Part shown: in pieces, positions 36,640 to 49,439 of the stretch
How positions within the stretch are numbered: the first letter of the stretch is position 1
Layout: each line of letters opens with the position of its first letter
Assembly (NCBI GenBank): GCA_009103225.1
Contig: RHPI01003614.1
Coordinates: 1 to 64,000 of the forward strand
From: Chlorokybus atmophyticus
Taxonomy: Eukaryota; Streptophyta; Chlorokybophyceae; Chlorokybales; Chlorokybaceae
Length of the DNA: 64,000 nt
Direction of reading: 5' to 3'
Notes under the pieces: generated by a model
Seen by the model: only the letters and a program-made list of their open reading frames with translations
Database searches by the model: none
What the model was told of the DNA's origin: nothing
Translations under genes and position numbers: made by a program

Positions 36640-37654
36640 GCGATTGCATGCGTGAACACGCATGAACATCAAGTTCAGGTTCAGTTGCTCGCAGGAAAAC
36701 TTCAGACCAGCGGGATTCCCTGCAGTGGTGGCGATTGATCTCGATGCAGGGGAGGCCGCACGGTGCGTGGTTGCTGTTTGGTTGATGCACAACATGTTTG
36801 TCAAGCACAACACACACATGAGCTTATCAACTGACAATACAGGTTTGTTGATTACCTTGAGGACGCGTTCTACATTGACGAAGTGCAAACCAAAGACCTC
36901 TACGTGCAGTTTGTCACATACAACGGTAGGGTGGGGTGGTACATCGTGTGTTGTTTTCGCGCAACGTCAACTTCTAGACTCACTCGCTTGTGTTTATGGC
37001 ACACAGTTGTCCTGCAACTCTTCTCTAGTTATCGGGTCGTATTCAATTTCAACGATGGCGGGAGCATAGCAATCAACCCGTCTATAGTCACAGTATCTGT
37101 TGAGCACTACGACAGCGCTAGCGAGTACTTCCGTGCGGTAAGTCCATTTCATACCCACACATCAATCTTATCCAAGTAGTCCAAGTAGTTGTCATGTGTC
37201 TGATCACACGCACACTCTTCTTCTATGCAGGCGCTAGAGGTGGTATTGCTGTTGTGCATAGCCGCAGAGGTTTACTTTGAGGGGTCGGACATATACCGCA
37301 CGTGGGTGAAGACAGGGTCACTCCTCGCACACTATTGCAGCTTTTGGAACTATGTTGATGCAGCCTCCATCGCACTACTCTTCACTGCCGTCATCACGTG
37401 GGTCACATTTGTCCTCAAGTACGCCAATGGGTTCGACATGCCGGTCTTCTACAACATATACGCCGCAAATGGGACGGACCGCTTTGGGCCGCACGCGCTA
37501 AAGCTTGATGCGGATGGAAGAGGCATGCATGACTTTGTGGCAATGCTCGCAGAAGTCAACACGCTCGTCACGTTGTGGCGCTTCTATCTCGCTGTCAACA
37601 GCATCAAGTACGCACACACGCACACACGCCGGCACGCACATGCACACGCACTCG

Positions 37655-37685
<31 letters not shown>

Positions 37686-39312
37686 GCACATGCGCGCGCA
37701 CGTGACACATACTAACGTCAGTGTTTTGTTTCAGTATTGTCTTGATGTTGCTGAGAATCATCAAGTTATGTGACTTCCAACCGCGCATGGGCCTTCTCAC
37801 GCGCACGCTCGACCGCGCCGCCATTGAGCTCTGCCACTTTTTCTTCGTCGCAATCCTTGTCTTTCTATGCTACGCCATGCTCGCTCTCATCGCCTTCGGT
37901 GGCACCATTCAAAACGTGAGTGTGGTATGCAGAGTCATATGTGTTCTTGTCTTTGTCCTTGTCTACACCTCATGTCGTACAAACAAGCGCCTTTGTTGTT
38001 GTTTGCAGTTTTCGCAGCTATGGCTCGCCTGCGTGACTCTCTTCCAGATGTTGCTTGGCGACACTGATGTAAGATAACATGCAAGCATGTTGGGAAGTTG
38101 CGTGCTTGTCTTGTAGCCATCAACAAGCATGGTAACAGTGACAACAATGACAACGTTGAGCGTTGTTGCAGGTGAACACCCAACTTATGCAGCAGTATGG
38201 GCTGCTGTACTTGGTCGGCGTCGTGTTCTTCTGGTCTTACATAATCCTCGTCTTCTTCATCCTTTTCAATTTCCTCATAGCCATCGTTATAGGTCAGTAC
38301 CTGGATACAGATGGCTTGCACTAGTCCCCGACATGACGGCACTGAAACAGCATAAAAACACACGTTTCTGTTGATGCAGATGCGTTTGCCGATGTGAAGG
38401 CTGATGCAAAGACCACGCGCTCGATGGGTTATGAGCTGCTGTCCATAGTGATGGACAAGTGGCGTGCGTGCTGGCGCGATTATCTTCCGGATCGCCAAGT
38501 GTATATGTATCTGCGCAGGTTACTCAGGTCCCGCACGCCTGCCATATGTGACAAGGTACTGACAACAACACAACTCTCTGTAATGCTGTGCTGCTTACAC
38601 CTCTATCTTGCACACATCAACATTATGTGTTATAACTCAATACGTAGGCTAGAGAAGCTGTTCCTGAGGATAAGTTGACTGTCGGAGAGATGACGTTGAC
38701 AAAGGCAGAGTTGGCACATGTGTTGTTCAACGCTGGCGTGGACCAAGCCCCTTCACAGGTGGGTGCTGTTGTTAGTGAATTGTTGTGTTGTTAAGTCTCA
38801 ACTTGCTATGTAGGCTATGGGTGGGTAATGTCCATAATGTGCGTTGCTCGTGTCGCACAGAGAGAGGCTGATAACCCTCAAGCTATGGCGGGAGCCATGA
38901 TATCTCGCATCAACCGGTTGCAACGCGCCAGCAAAGACACGGTGAGTTGTAATTGCTGGTGTTGTCACACTTGCTTACCAGGGTGGATTGCTTATTGAAT
39001 TGAGTGTCCATTATTCAGAGTCCAGACCCGGCGGAGATACTAGAATCATGTTTGAAGAAGATCACCGATCAGTCGCAACAAATTGAGCGATTACAACAGC
39101 AACTATCCGCAATGCAGAAAGGCGTTGAACCGATTGAGGCAGCAACAGCCACGGCGTCTGTGCGACAACAATCCGACATGCCTTATGGTGTGCTTGTGCA
39201 GTTGAATGCGCACGATGCCAACATTACTACCATCGCTGCATCACCCCACCAAGTGGTGCCGGAACGACAAGCTAATCATGGTGATGATAAGCAGCGCAAA
39301 GAGGAACACTAG
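32569..39312 (+). CDS. PKD2: Polycystin-2 type cation channel with a large LNR-containing extracellular domain (paralogue 1)
   Basis: About 1,160 residues over at least 27 exons, ending at TAG 39310-39312. TM1 is in exon 33288-33382 (HLMAFMLFTALYFIVLF). A luminal or extracellular domain of over 600 residues follows, rich in Cys and Asn-glycosylation sites (NVT, NCS, NGT). Exon 35456-35574 plus the next exon form an LNR (Lin-12/Notch repeat)-like Cys pattern (CQWQNAGDSICQSSC ... DCC). The channel part has S2-S4 (IAAEVYFEG, IALLFTAVITWVTFVL, MLLRIIKLCDF), S5 (FFFVAILVFLCYAML), the pore exon 38009-38068 (FQMLLGDTD) and S6 (FILFNFLIAIVIDAF). The tail ends in a predicted coiled coil (KKITDQSQQIERLQQQ). 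Channels of this family act in cilia as calcium-permeable channels. The start is uncertain: an exon at 32569 (MAAAASCTAIFVTL) has a counterpart in the paralogue. At least two introns use GC donors (exons ending GAG and TACAG). Confidence 0.88.
33950..34075. repeat. Alternating purine-pyrimidine intronic tract
   Basis: GTGCGCGCGTGCATGCGTGC-type sequence begins a few bases after the donor at 33921. Other introns of this gene hold equivalents at 35030-35215, 35712-35760, 36594-36640 (clean CA run) and 37610-37695. Confidence 0.7.
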
Positions 39313-39387
39313 AGTTTTTAGACTTGGTTTGTATCAACTGTAGTAGCCTTATAAAATAAGATGTGAGCCATGTGGAAGGTGTCATGG

Positions 39388-39467
<80 letters not shown>

Positions 39468-40049
39468 NAGAGAGAGAGGCCCTATGGCATGACTTGTACA
39501 TCTTGTCAATGCTCATTATATTGATTTCATCAATCCATCCCTACATTGTTTTACCCACCCCACCAACCCCTAAGCAGATGTACCTTCTGCATTTAGCGAC
39601 TTGGTTTGCCTGTCACCAAATATGGGCACCCTATATAAGGGCTTCCATTTATAGAATTTAGGCGGGGGCTGATATTGTAAGTACAGTGTCGTACCGACCT
39701 CGGTGGAGTCACCCTAAAATAAATTGTAATACCCGGAAGCGTTGAGTTCTTAAGCTAGCAGAGTCCCCTCATGCCTATTCTACCCAAGCATTGAGGACTG
39801 TGTCTGGTCACCATCCCCTCCCCCCCCCCCGCCCNNNNNNNNNGCCCCCTTTCCTATTTTGTCTCTTGTTGAGATGCTCTCATATATGCACATCCTCAAC
39901 AAGTAAAATTGATACGTTTTGCTTACAACTTGGTTTGGGCTATGGTGTTATAAGTGCTATTGGGCGAAGCTCAATAGGTCACCTTGGCTCACAGCTCAGC
40001 TGCCATTACTAAGTACTTTTTACTTAAACTTACTATCCAAACTTAGGTG
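39313..40049. other. Convergent intergenic region with GA repeat, gaps and an LTR-like piece
   Basis: It separates the 3' ends of the two polycystin genes. It holds a (GA)n tract at 39391-39477 with one N, a run of nine N at 39835-39843 after a C-run, and a TATA-like CTATATAAGG at 39630 followed about 90 bp later by AATAAATTGTAAT. The latter pairing of a TATA box with a polyadenylation signal is typical of an LTR, but no terminal TG/CA pair or partner was found. Confidence 0.5.
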
Positions 40050-43000
40050 TTACTCGGCGCGCTGCTCACCACCATCACGACTAGCATGCGCTTGCGGTGC
40101 CACTTGGTCGGCTGCAGTGACAGTAGTATCATTGGCATTACGTGCACCGCACTGCACATAAACTCCATATGGCGTGTTGGGTTGTCGCAACGTCGTGAGC
40201 GTTGCCGTCTCAGCGGTGTTTACGTCTTCTTGCAATGCAATGACTTGCTGCTGTAATCGCTCGATCTGATGCGACTGATCAGTAATCTTCTTCAAGCATG
40301 TTTCTAGTATACCCGACGGGTCCGGACCCTGAATGAAGGAAATTCACTAAGCAAGCAATCCACTTAGTGATACAAACCGTTACAACACCAACACTACTAC
40401 TCACCGAGGTTCTGCTGGCGCTTTGCAGCTTATTGATGCGAGATATCATCGCTGCCGCCATAGCTTGAGGATTAGCAGCCTCTCTCTGCACAACACAATG
40501 CAAGCACAACATCACCCACTCAAAGCCCACACAGCAAGCTGACACCAACACATCAATGACAGCACGCACCTGTAAAGGGGCCTGGTCCGCGCCAGCATTA
40601 AACAACACATGTGCCAACTCCTCTCGTGACAAACTCATCTCCCCGAGAGTCAACCTGTCCTTAGATAGAGCTTTTCTGGCCTGAGTGTGGACTCAACACA
40701 TTATTTGTGTGTGCGAGTTTATGTGTGAGATATAGAGGTATGAGATGCCTAAGATATAAAATATGAGTTGCGTGGTAAGCACCTTGTCACGCACGGCCGG
40801 CGTGCGCGACCTGCGCAACTTGCGCAAATACAAGTACATTTGGCGATCCGGAAGATAGTTTGAGCGGAAGTAATTGCGCCAGTACGCACGCCACTTGTCC
40901 ATGATTATGAACAACAGCTCGTGACCCATCGAGCGCGTGCATTTTGCATCGGCCTTCACATCGGCAAACGCATCTGCAATGAGGTAAATATGACTGGTGC
41001 GCAAAATCCATCATGTGGACTGCAAGCAACAGCTAGTTGTGTTGATACTGACCGATGACGATGGCTATGAGAAAGTTGAAAAGGATGAAGAACACAAGGA
41101 TAATGTATGACCAGAAGAACACTACGCCAACCAAGTACATAAGTCCATTCTGTTGCATCAGTGGGTTGTTCACCTGCAGCACACAGTCTTGTTACTCAGT
41201 ACCAAGATTGCTGCCACAATCAGTGGTGGCAATAACACAAACACACACGACATGCCGACTTGCTTGCAGTGACACTTACATCAGTATCTCCAAGCAGCAT
41301 CCGGAAGAGAGTCACGCAGGCGAGCCATAGTTGAGAAAACTGCAGATCAAGTTGCCGCTTTAATTTCAATGCAGGATAAGGCACGCGAAGCAACAAGCGC
41401 GTATACACACACACACACACACACTAACTCACGTCTTGAATGGTTTCGCCAAAGGCAATGAGAGCGAGCATGGCGTAGCATAGAAAGACGAGAATTGCCA
41501 AGAAGAAGAAGTGGCCAAGGTCGACAGCCGCGCGGACAAGCGTGCGTGTGAGCAGTCCCATACGAGGTTGAAAGTCACATAGCTTGAGTGTTCTCAACAA
41601 CATCAAGACAATACTGAAACACATACGTTAGTTCAGGATGCGTTTGTTACGTAACACGCACACACGCACACGAACTTGATGCTGTTGACGGCGAGGTAGA
41701 AGCGCCACGTCCTGGCAAGCATGTTGACTTTTGCGAGCATTGCCACAAAGTCCTGCAAGCCTTGTCCATTCGCATTAAGCTTCAGCGCGTGCGGCCCGAA
41801 GCGGTTCGACCCCGTCGCGGCGTATATGTTGTAGAAGACCGGTGTGTCAAAGCGTGTGGCGTACTGAAGGACAAATGTGACCCACGTGACGACGGCGGTG
41901 AAGAGCAGCGCGATGGAGGCTGCATCAACATAGTTCCAGAAGCTGCGATAGTGTGCGAGGAGTGACCCTTTCTTCACCCACGTGCGGTATATATCTGATC
42001 CCTCAAAGTACACCTCTGCGCATATGCACATCAGCAATACCAGCTCCAACGCCTGCATAGACATGGGGACATATGTTGATGTGTAAGTGCGGCTGTTGTG
42101 TGGTGCGGTATCAAGTTGACTTACCGCACGGATGCACGCGGTAGTGCTATCGTAACGCTCGACAGACACTGAGACTATGTATGGATTGATTGATATGCTC
42201 CCGCCATCGTTGAAACCAAAATTTACCCTAAAACTGGTGAAGAGTTGCAGAATCACTGTGTCACGGAAACAAGCAAGGGAGTCAGTAAGTCGAGGAGACA
42301 ACATGCAACATACAAGGATACCTTACCGTTGTATGTAACAAAATGCATGTAGAGGTCTTTGGTCTGGACTTGGTCAAGGAAGAAGCCGTCCTCAAGGTAA
42401 TCAACAAACCTGTGTGGATGCATTAGCTTAGCTTGCTGGTGATAATGTATGCATGCATGTTGTGTATCTACCAAGCAAGCCTTAACAGAAAGTATAAACA
42501 GCAAACACACACCTTGCGGCCTCTTCTGCGTTGAGGTCGATCGCCACTACTGCCGGGAACCCAACTGGTCTCAATTTGTTCTGCAAGCAGTTGGATTAGA
42601 TATGTCTGTGCTTGTGTGTGCGCGTGTTGGGAAGAGGGAAAATCATATATTTACCACTGCAGGCATTGGGAAGAAGCCGAACGGGACCCCATGTTTGCTC
42701 ATGTCGCCCGGACTGCAACAAAGAACTCGCATTGGTATCTATTAAGAAGAACAAAAACAGCCAATGCAGCACATTAAGTTACTATGCCGTGCACGCCCTC
42801 GCTTCAGCTTCATTGCACGTATGTATGTGTGCGTACATGTTGGTACCAAAACTTGCAATTGACTCGCCTGTAGTACTTCTGGGGATCCCTGGCTGCAGCC
42901 TCAATATAAAACTTGCTACTCCTCACAAACACTGGTGGCGGATCCAATGTGAAGTTAGCACACGTTGACAGCACACACAAACACGCGCGGACACGTTTTC

Positions 43001-46000
43001 AACATGTGTACCAGGGTCGGCACCATACGGGTTGTTGTCGGCCTCACGTAAGCGGCATTGCGCGTTGGGGAGAAGTTGAGCAAATCTACTGTCTGAGCAG
43101 TTGTCGCGTTGGTATCGCGTGGTGTGAAGCAGGATGCCTGCCAGGATGCGGTTGGTGAGGCCGACAACGTACGTGGTAGCGTTGGTGGCATTGTTGCCGG
43201 ACAAGCCCACGTCGTCGTGCACGTAGTTGTTGAACCCGAATGGGAATGAGAGGGGTGCGTGGGCGTCGCTTGCAACCAAATTGCAGCATGCCAAATCTGG
43301 AACAACCAGCGCATGAGCATCTTTCTCAACAAGACTTGTGAAACAGCACTCGCGCACGCGCGTGAGTATGTGTGCGCACGCACGCACAAACCAACGTACC
43401 GCTGCCATTGAGAGGCCACCTGAGAGAGCAGCAGTCCTGTGCACCAGAAGTTTCATACGTGTTGGCTCACACATGGCATGGACAGGCACAACCCACCAGC
43501 AGCTACACCTCACCTCAAAATCATTACCGCAATTGGGGTCCAAGCAGCTGGGCTGGCAGATGGCGTCGCCTGCATTTTGCCACTGGCAGTAGTCTTTTGG
43601 ATCACCGTTCACCACAGGTGCCCTGCAATAATCTGCAACAGAGAGAACAGGACACACACACACCTTCATTCTTCCTCACTCCAGCCCAAGCACATGTGTG
43701 GATGGCTTTGTGAGCTATCCCACAAAACAAGTTGCAATTACCATCAGGACGGTGGCCTGGATAGTTGATGCGGTCGTAATAAGCGGCTGGACACCCGAAT
43801 AAAGGGTCAGAAGGGTCCTCTAGCGTTCCGTTTGCGCCAGGAATGTTGAGATACTGCAGAATGGGCTGCCGCGCCTACACAGATGTGTTTGTATGTGTGC
43901 GTGCACACGCGTGTGTGTGATTGTTTGTGTATCCGCTTTTGACTGACATCAACAGCAATGATGTTGGCGCGTACGATCAGGCATAATGCGTGGTTGCTGA
44001 TGACGGTGACGTTAGGGAACAAACGTAGGGAGGTGCACATCCCCTGCACGCAGTGTTGATAGATGTCCTCCGGGCTCGCCGTGACGTTGCCGGGACAACG
44101 CAAGAAGCACGCCTTGACCCGCGAGCACCCTTTCTCGCAATTAGTTATTGTGCTCCCGCAGTACTGCCAACGCGCCGCTATCTCAGCGTCTGTCTCAAAG
44201 TCGTCACTAATGGTTATCACGTTCAGGTCAACATAGTCAAAGTCGGTCACCAACGATGTTGATGTTGTTGCAATGCCTGCCAAGGTGGCTGTGTCAACAA
44301 GATGGACCATTTCAAGGCGAATGTGTGCAGGCACACAATGACGGTGTCATCGTACCCACGGCAATGCCGGTAACATTTGCAGGTGAAATAAGGACTTGGC
44401 CTTTCACGCCGCCACCTGACAGACAGATAAATTCACACAGACACGCACGCACGCACGCACGCAAACACATACTTGAGAACTGTGTCTCGCCTGCTTGCAC
44501 TATTGTATGAGGGCTTCAGCAAGCCGTACCAGGTGCAAGCAAGCAGACGGTGTAGTTGCCATCAATCATGAACCTGTCATAGCACATTGAGTTGACAGTT
44601 GTATGTGTACCTTGCATTGTCACACACACACATACAGGTTATTCAATCAATATCACGTGAGAATGCTTGCTTACAGAGTAGTCGTCTGCGTCCCCATCAA
44701 CCTACCAGCGCTGAAGTTGTAAGGAGTACTGAACCTGTGCACTCAAGTGGTTAATTCTGGACATGTTGCATACACAACAGTCAGTCAACGCCGCATTGCA
44801 GTTACCAGCATTTTGTGTTGGGGTCTGTCATGGAGGACAAGGAACAGTCATCCGGCGCGCTGCACAACATATGAGGCTGTTTTGACACGCACATGCTCGT
44901 GCAAACAGCATCCTTCATGATTGCTGTGTCAACATTCTGCTCACCACAAGTTCCAGAAAGAGCGCGACTGATCAGTTGTGGTACGAAAGTTGAAGCCGAA
45001 TCTAACGGTGACGTTGGTAAGACAGCGAGACCACCCACAATCCTACAGACCGCACAACCGTCATTGAGCTGTAAACATTCGATTATAACTATGAACCACT
45101 TGCCTCTGGACAGCCGAAGCGACCGTAGCCTTTGAACTCGTATGGTTGCTCGCACACGCCACCCCCACACACGGGGTTTGTGAACGTGCGCACCAACATG
45201 CCCCTCACCCTTTGAACACACATGACGCTGCTGTTGCTGTTGTTGTTATGGATATTTGTGATCAGCAGCACGAAAGACTGTCGACAATACCAGGCATGGA
45301 GGCTGGCCGTGTCCTGAAACTCTTTGAGGATGTTGCCGTTGCCATCGGTTGGCAGCAGTGTTGATATCGTGCTGTTGACTCCGTAAACAACTGACGCATC
45401 CCTGTAAAATACCCACATGTTGTGGTTGCGCATCTTCATGTGTCGTGGGGGAAACAATATGCTCACCTCTGCATGAACAGCACAACAAAGTAGAGTCCCG
45501 TGAACAGCATGAAACCGATGAGATGCCTGTAACCCTTTTTACGCAAGTCCCACTCTTCGAACTGTTGCATCAAAGCATTTCAGTTGCTTGAAGCACCTGA
45601 TTGAAAATGTGTGGATGATGATATGCACCTGTGCATGCACAGTGGTGAGGACTTCATCAGTCGATCGTGCATGCCCGTCCTCAGCAATAGCATCATCGGC
45701 CTGGGCGGCCTCAACTGCCACTTCACCACCGCCCTGCTTGCTTGAGCTTGCTGCCTGTTGTTATAGCTGGCAACGTTGCTGTTGTTGTTAATGATATGGC
45801 AAAGGTGCCAGCGGTGATGACGACAGCGCCGACAATAGCAACACTTGTGATTGTGTATTGTTGTGGCTGTGGCTACCTTCTGTGACGTGCCACAACAGTG
45901 AAAACACTAACAGCGACAGGCCACCGCAACAGCCACAGCAGCTCAGACGAAGCCGGTGCCAACCGCAACACCAACAACAAATCAACAGCAACAGCAGTAC

Positions 46001-46267
46001 TAGCAACACAAGGCGACGAGCAAGCTGTTGCTTGATTCTGTTCTGCTACTGTTGGCATTGCTGTTGCTGTTGTTGTCGTTGTGACTGAACTATTGCTGCT
46101 ATCAGAGTGATACGTACCAGTGAATGCAATATCACAGGTTGCTTCCAATGCATCGCGCATATGCACCTTTGAAGCGAATGTGGCATGTGCAGTAAGATGG
46201 CAAAGCATTGCGCCAGTGTCACAAAGCTGGCAGTGCAGCTGGCTGCTGCAGTCATGCTGCGCCTCAA
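40050..46267 (-). CDS. PKD2: Polycystin-2 type cation channel with LNR-containing extracellular domain (paralogue 2)
   Basis: Convergent paralogue of the gene at 32.6-39.3 kb, with the same exon plan and similar length. Landmarks on the minus strand are an upstream exon near 46267 (MTAAASCTASFVTLAQ), TM1 near 45480-45560, and GGGVCEQPYEF with a GC donor at about 45105. The LNR-like exon near 43500-43620 reads CQWQNAGDAICQPSC. ALELVLLMCICAEVYFEG is near 42050, the pore exon near 41280-41340 (FRMLLGDTD), S6 near 41100, and the coiled-coil tail ends at 40050. Exon edges checked against paralogue 1 agree, and no stop or frameshift was seen in those exons. One exon carries a four-residue insertion (NYFRSNYLPD against RDYLPD). 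The protein diverges from paralogue 1 mostly in the extracellular loop, so the duplication is not recent. Confidence 0.88.
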
Positions 46268-47639
46268 CTAATTGATTGATGGTTGACTAACCACTGAAGC
46301 ACATGCGTGTATGCCGGTTGATAACGCTTGCGCAGCAGATAAAAATGCTCTAAGACAGCCACGAAACCCTAACCCTGACGCGACACACAGCAGCACAGAC
46401 TCGCTGTTGCTGTTGCTGTGGTCGTGGCTCTCAACCCTTGCAAGCAAAGCTTGGTGCCGCCTGTGATAAAAAGAGTCGGCCACTGGTGTGGCACCACTGG
46501 TGTGACAGCTCCTCAGACCAGCGGACTACATGCACACAGACACCCACAGCTGATAGACACAGCTGATAGACATAGCTGGATAGCTGGAGGCATGCGCTGC
46601 TAGCGGCAATGCAAATACTCTTGTACAACTGTGCAAGCAGCTTGCAGTCTGCTCGGCTCAACTCAGCCCACCCAACTTACCATCAGGCGCTGTTCCTCGA
46701 CGTCACATTACGGCACAAGCGCCACCGACGCATGCAGTGCTTCTGCGACCCACGACACGGGCGCTGCCTCTTCCGCCGCCGCCCAGCTAAGCCCAGCGTT
46801 GTACGGCGTTGCATGCCGCAGCGGCTTGGCAAGCATGTGACGGGAACGGGATCGGGCGAGCCGGGTCTACCTTAGCACACTTGAGGACTGCCAGTCGTTC
46901 TGGGCGGAACAGGTGTACACGTAGCACAACATGTAGCCAGCAGCAGACCTGTCTACCACATGGTAAATAGCAGACTTCTTGCTGCACATGTTTCCTGAAC
47001 CAATATACAACCACCCATTTGAAAAGGGCCCTTTGCACTCTGCCTCCGCATCTGATGTCTCAACTTTGTGTATGAGGGCCTCACACAAAAGAATAAAGTC
47101 TTTCCATGTAATGACACCACTCACTTACTTGCTAGTCAACTTTGTGTATGAGGGCCTCACCAACTTACACACAAGCACAAGAACTGATGCACAACACACT
47201 TTAATGCAGCACCTCGCGGAGGGGAGATACAGCATTAGTGTCCGGTATGAGAGGATGACCGCCAGCCCTCCAACAGCTCCCACACACGCTAAAGTGCAGT
47301 CACCAACCAATGCCACACACTCACACCACTAGGGATGAGGGGGAGAGCCCCTTCAACAGCTACAACCAGGCACCCCACACCTAAGTGGCCCTCGAGTGGT
47401 GAACACGCTCTGATCTCTAATCAAGGTAGCAACTGACGTTTGATACCGCTTGCCGCTCTCCCATCTGGCACACAGCATTTCCAAGGCCTTGTCATTGTGT
47501 GCTGACCTTTCAGCACATGCTGACTGTGTCCACATAAGGCATGTCCCATCATAGGACATCAACCTCGGGATTATCAAATCTTGAGATTGTCAAACACAGG
47601 ACATGAGAGGGGGAGACGTCCGGACAGGGGAAGCCAAGC
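46268..47639. other. Intergenic stretch with one possible minus-strand exon
   Basis: A minus-strand frame at 47124-46867 (ITWKDFILLCEALIH, then NGWLYIGSGNMCSKKSA) looks more protein-like than random, but I cannot extend or name it. The phrase CTTTGTGTATGAGGGCCTCA occurs twice (about 47066 and 47140). A short AAACCCTAACCCT word near 46365 is too brief to be telomeric. Confidence 0.35.
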
Positions 47640-48035
47640 CTAAGGATTAAATAAATGGTCCGGGGAGGCAGGCCGAGGCGTAGTGGATTGCTGAGAAACG
47701 TGGTGTGAAGATGGAGCAGTGCGAATGCGATCCCTGGGCTCGCGGGGAGGCTGTCTAACCTCCGCATGCAGCTTGAAGAATGGGCAGCGCGACTCCGTGT
47801 GGCCCTTTACACTGCACAATCCGCATGGCCGGTGAAGGGGAGAGCTCGAGGTGAGGATGTCGATGGCGAAGGTAATCATCCTCCCCTCCGATTGCACCGA
47901 AAAGCAGAGCTTACGCGGGAGAGAAGCACCTGTCTTCAGGACCGAGCGGCAACGAGCCTCTGTGCCTGGCGAGGTGGAGATAGAGGGGCCCCAAGTTCTG
48001 GCGAGAGGGGCGCCCATCACACCATATGGGGCCAT
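47640..48035 (-). pseudogene. CCHC zinc-knuckle fragment, Gag or LINE ORF1-like
   Basis: The minus-strand frame contains CGLCSVKGHTESRC, a perfect C-x2-C-x4-H-x4-C zinc knuckle, followed by a Pro/Arg-rich tail (RQPPREPRDRI, then SQQSTTPRPASP). The preceding residues give no other domain. Such knuckles occur in Gag proteins and in ORF1 of plant LINEs. With no RT next to it, the element type cannot be decided, and it is probably a fragment. Confidence 0.5.
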
Positions 48036-48314
48036 AGCTGCTGGAAGAAAGGAAAGAAAAGAGGAGAGGAGCAGGGAAAGGATATTCAGTCCTTCACTTC
48101 ATTAACGTCCTCCTAACGACGGACCTTGACGTTGGAGCCTAGCCATCGTGCGAGAGAGTCCCGAAGCATGCCTCCAAAGAACCATGGAAGAACCTGTCGA
48201 GGAGAGAAGACAACATGAACCTCCCAGGCAGCAAGACAGTGCACAAATGTGTGTAACGGGACCGAGGCATCGTCCGCCCACTGACTCTATCCACAATAGG
48301 CGACTACAGCGAAT

Positions 48315-48548
48315 TGTTGGGTCGAGGAGAGTCAAGGGTCACGCTGTCTCGGGCCGCTGCAGGGAAAGACATGCTTGCTAGCCCTGTTGCTGCAACATGT
48401 TGTAACGTGTAGCAAAAGCAAAAGATAATCTAGCTCGTATGGCGACGAGTGCTTGATGGAGCTACTCCGCTGTTGCTGAATGGCGTGGATATGTGGAGGC
48501 GGTGTCCTTATTAGTGTACATGCTGTAGGACACACAGTCACCAAGCCA
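48315..48548 (-). repeat. LTR-like repeat, second copy
   Basis: This matches 49161-49394 with scattered differences; both contain GCTGCAGGGAARKACAT and AACGTGTAGCAAAAGCAAAA. The two copies start 846 bp apart on the minus strand (TGGCTKGRTxACTGTGTGTC). Beyond about 230 bp they diverge. It is probably a fragment of the same LTR family as the next feature. The 48549-49160 segment between copies holds no recognisable gene. Confidence 0.7.
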
Positions 48549-49160
48549 CTACTATGGGTAGCGCTTTACACAGTTCTTTGCACGAGCGGAAAATGTGTTA
48601 CACTGGTAAGTGAGGTGAATGAGCGAGCAACACGTGGATACTATGCCCTAACTAATGCCAACAAGCACACTGCAACCATGCACACCAAGCTCACAGCAAT
48701 GACAGGCACGATGCACTCGAGCATGCACAGGCTCTCACATGGTGAGGGGTTTCTTGATAACCGGGACGGTGTGTTCGTAGTTCAAGTCGCTTGATAAGCT
48801 CTTAGCTTTCTCACTCATGTGATGACAGTGTTACCAGCTGATCCGGTAAACACCGTGACTACTTATACAAGTTAAATCATGACTGTTCTGAACATAAGCT
48901 AACGATCATATCAAGGCTATTTCCACAGCAATCCCCACTCGATGTAGAACACAACTTATAAACCTGAACTAACAACTAAACAGCTACGCGCGGTGCCTAT
49001 GTAGGCTATGGTCATGAGCTACTCCAGAGTAATGACCTAGCTACTGGTCAGTGACGCGCGCGAGTTGGTATGCTTGTAGGCCAGGCGATGGTTTCGATAT
49101 ATGCATGCTCGAAGAAGGCTGGCGTATACCAATACGCGAACAATAGGCATGTTAGCTGTC

Positions 49161-49394
49161 TGGTCGAGGAGAGTCGAGGGTCACGCTGTCTCGAGCCGCT
49201 GCAGGGAAGTACATACTTGCTAGCCCTGTTGCAACATGTTGTAACGTGTAGCAAAAGCAAAAGATAACTCAGCTCGTATGGCGACGAGTGCTTGATGGAG
49301 CTGCTTCGCTGTCGCTGAATAGTGTGGATATGTGTGGAGGCAGTGTCCTCCTTAATGTACATGCTGTGCTGTAGGACACACAGTTATCCAGCCA
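49161..49394 (-). repeat. Presumed 3' LTR start of the minus-strand gypsy element
   Basis: On the minus strand a short polypurine run (AGAGGGGG) directly follows the integrase stop region. It is followed at 49394 by TGGCTGGATAACTGTG, the usual PPT-then-TG layout of a 3' LTR. The downstream limit is unknown. No matching 5' LTR was found near 55.5 kb. Confidence 0.55.
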
Positions 49395-49439
49395 CCCCCT
49401 CTGAGCTTCTGAGGAGGTTCCAGCTCCAGAGCTCAGTTG

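Noticed and set aside
46360-46380. Telomere-like AAACCCTAACCCT word
   Set aside because: Fewer than two full units and inside the chromosome.
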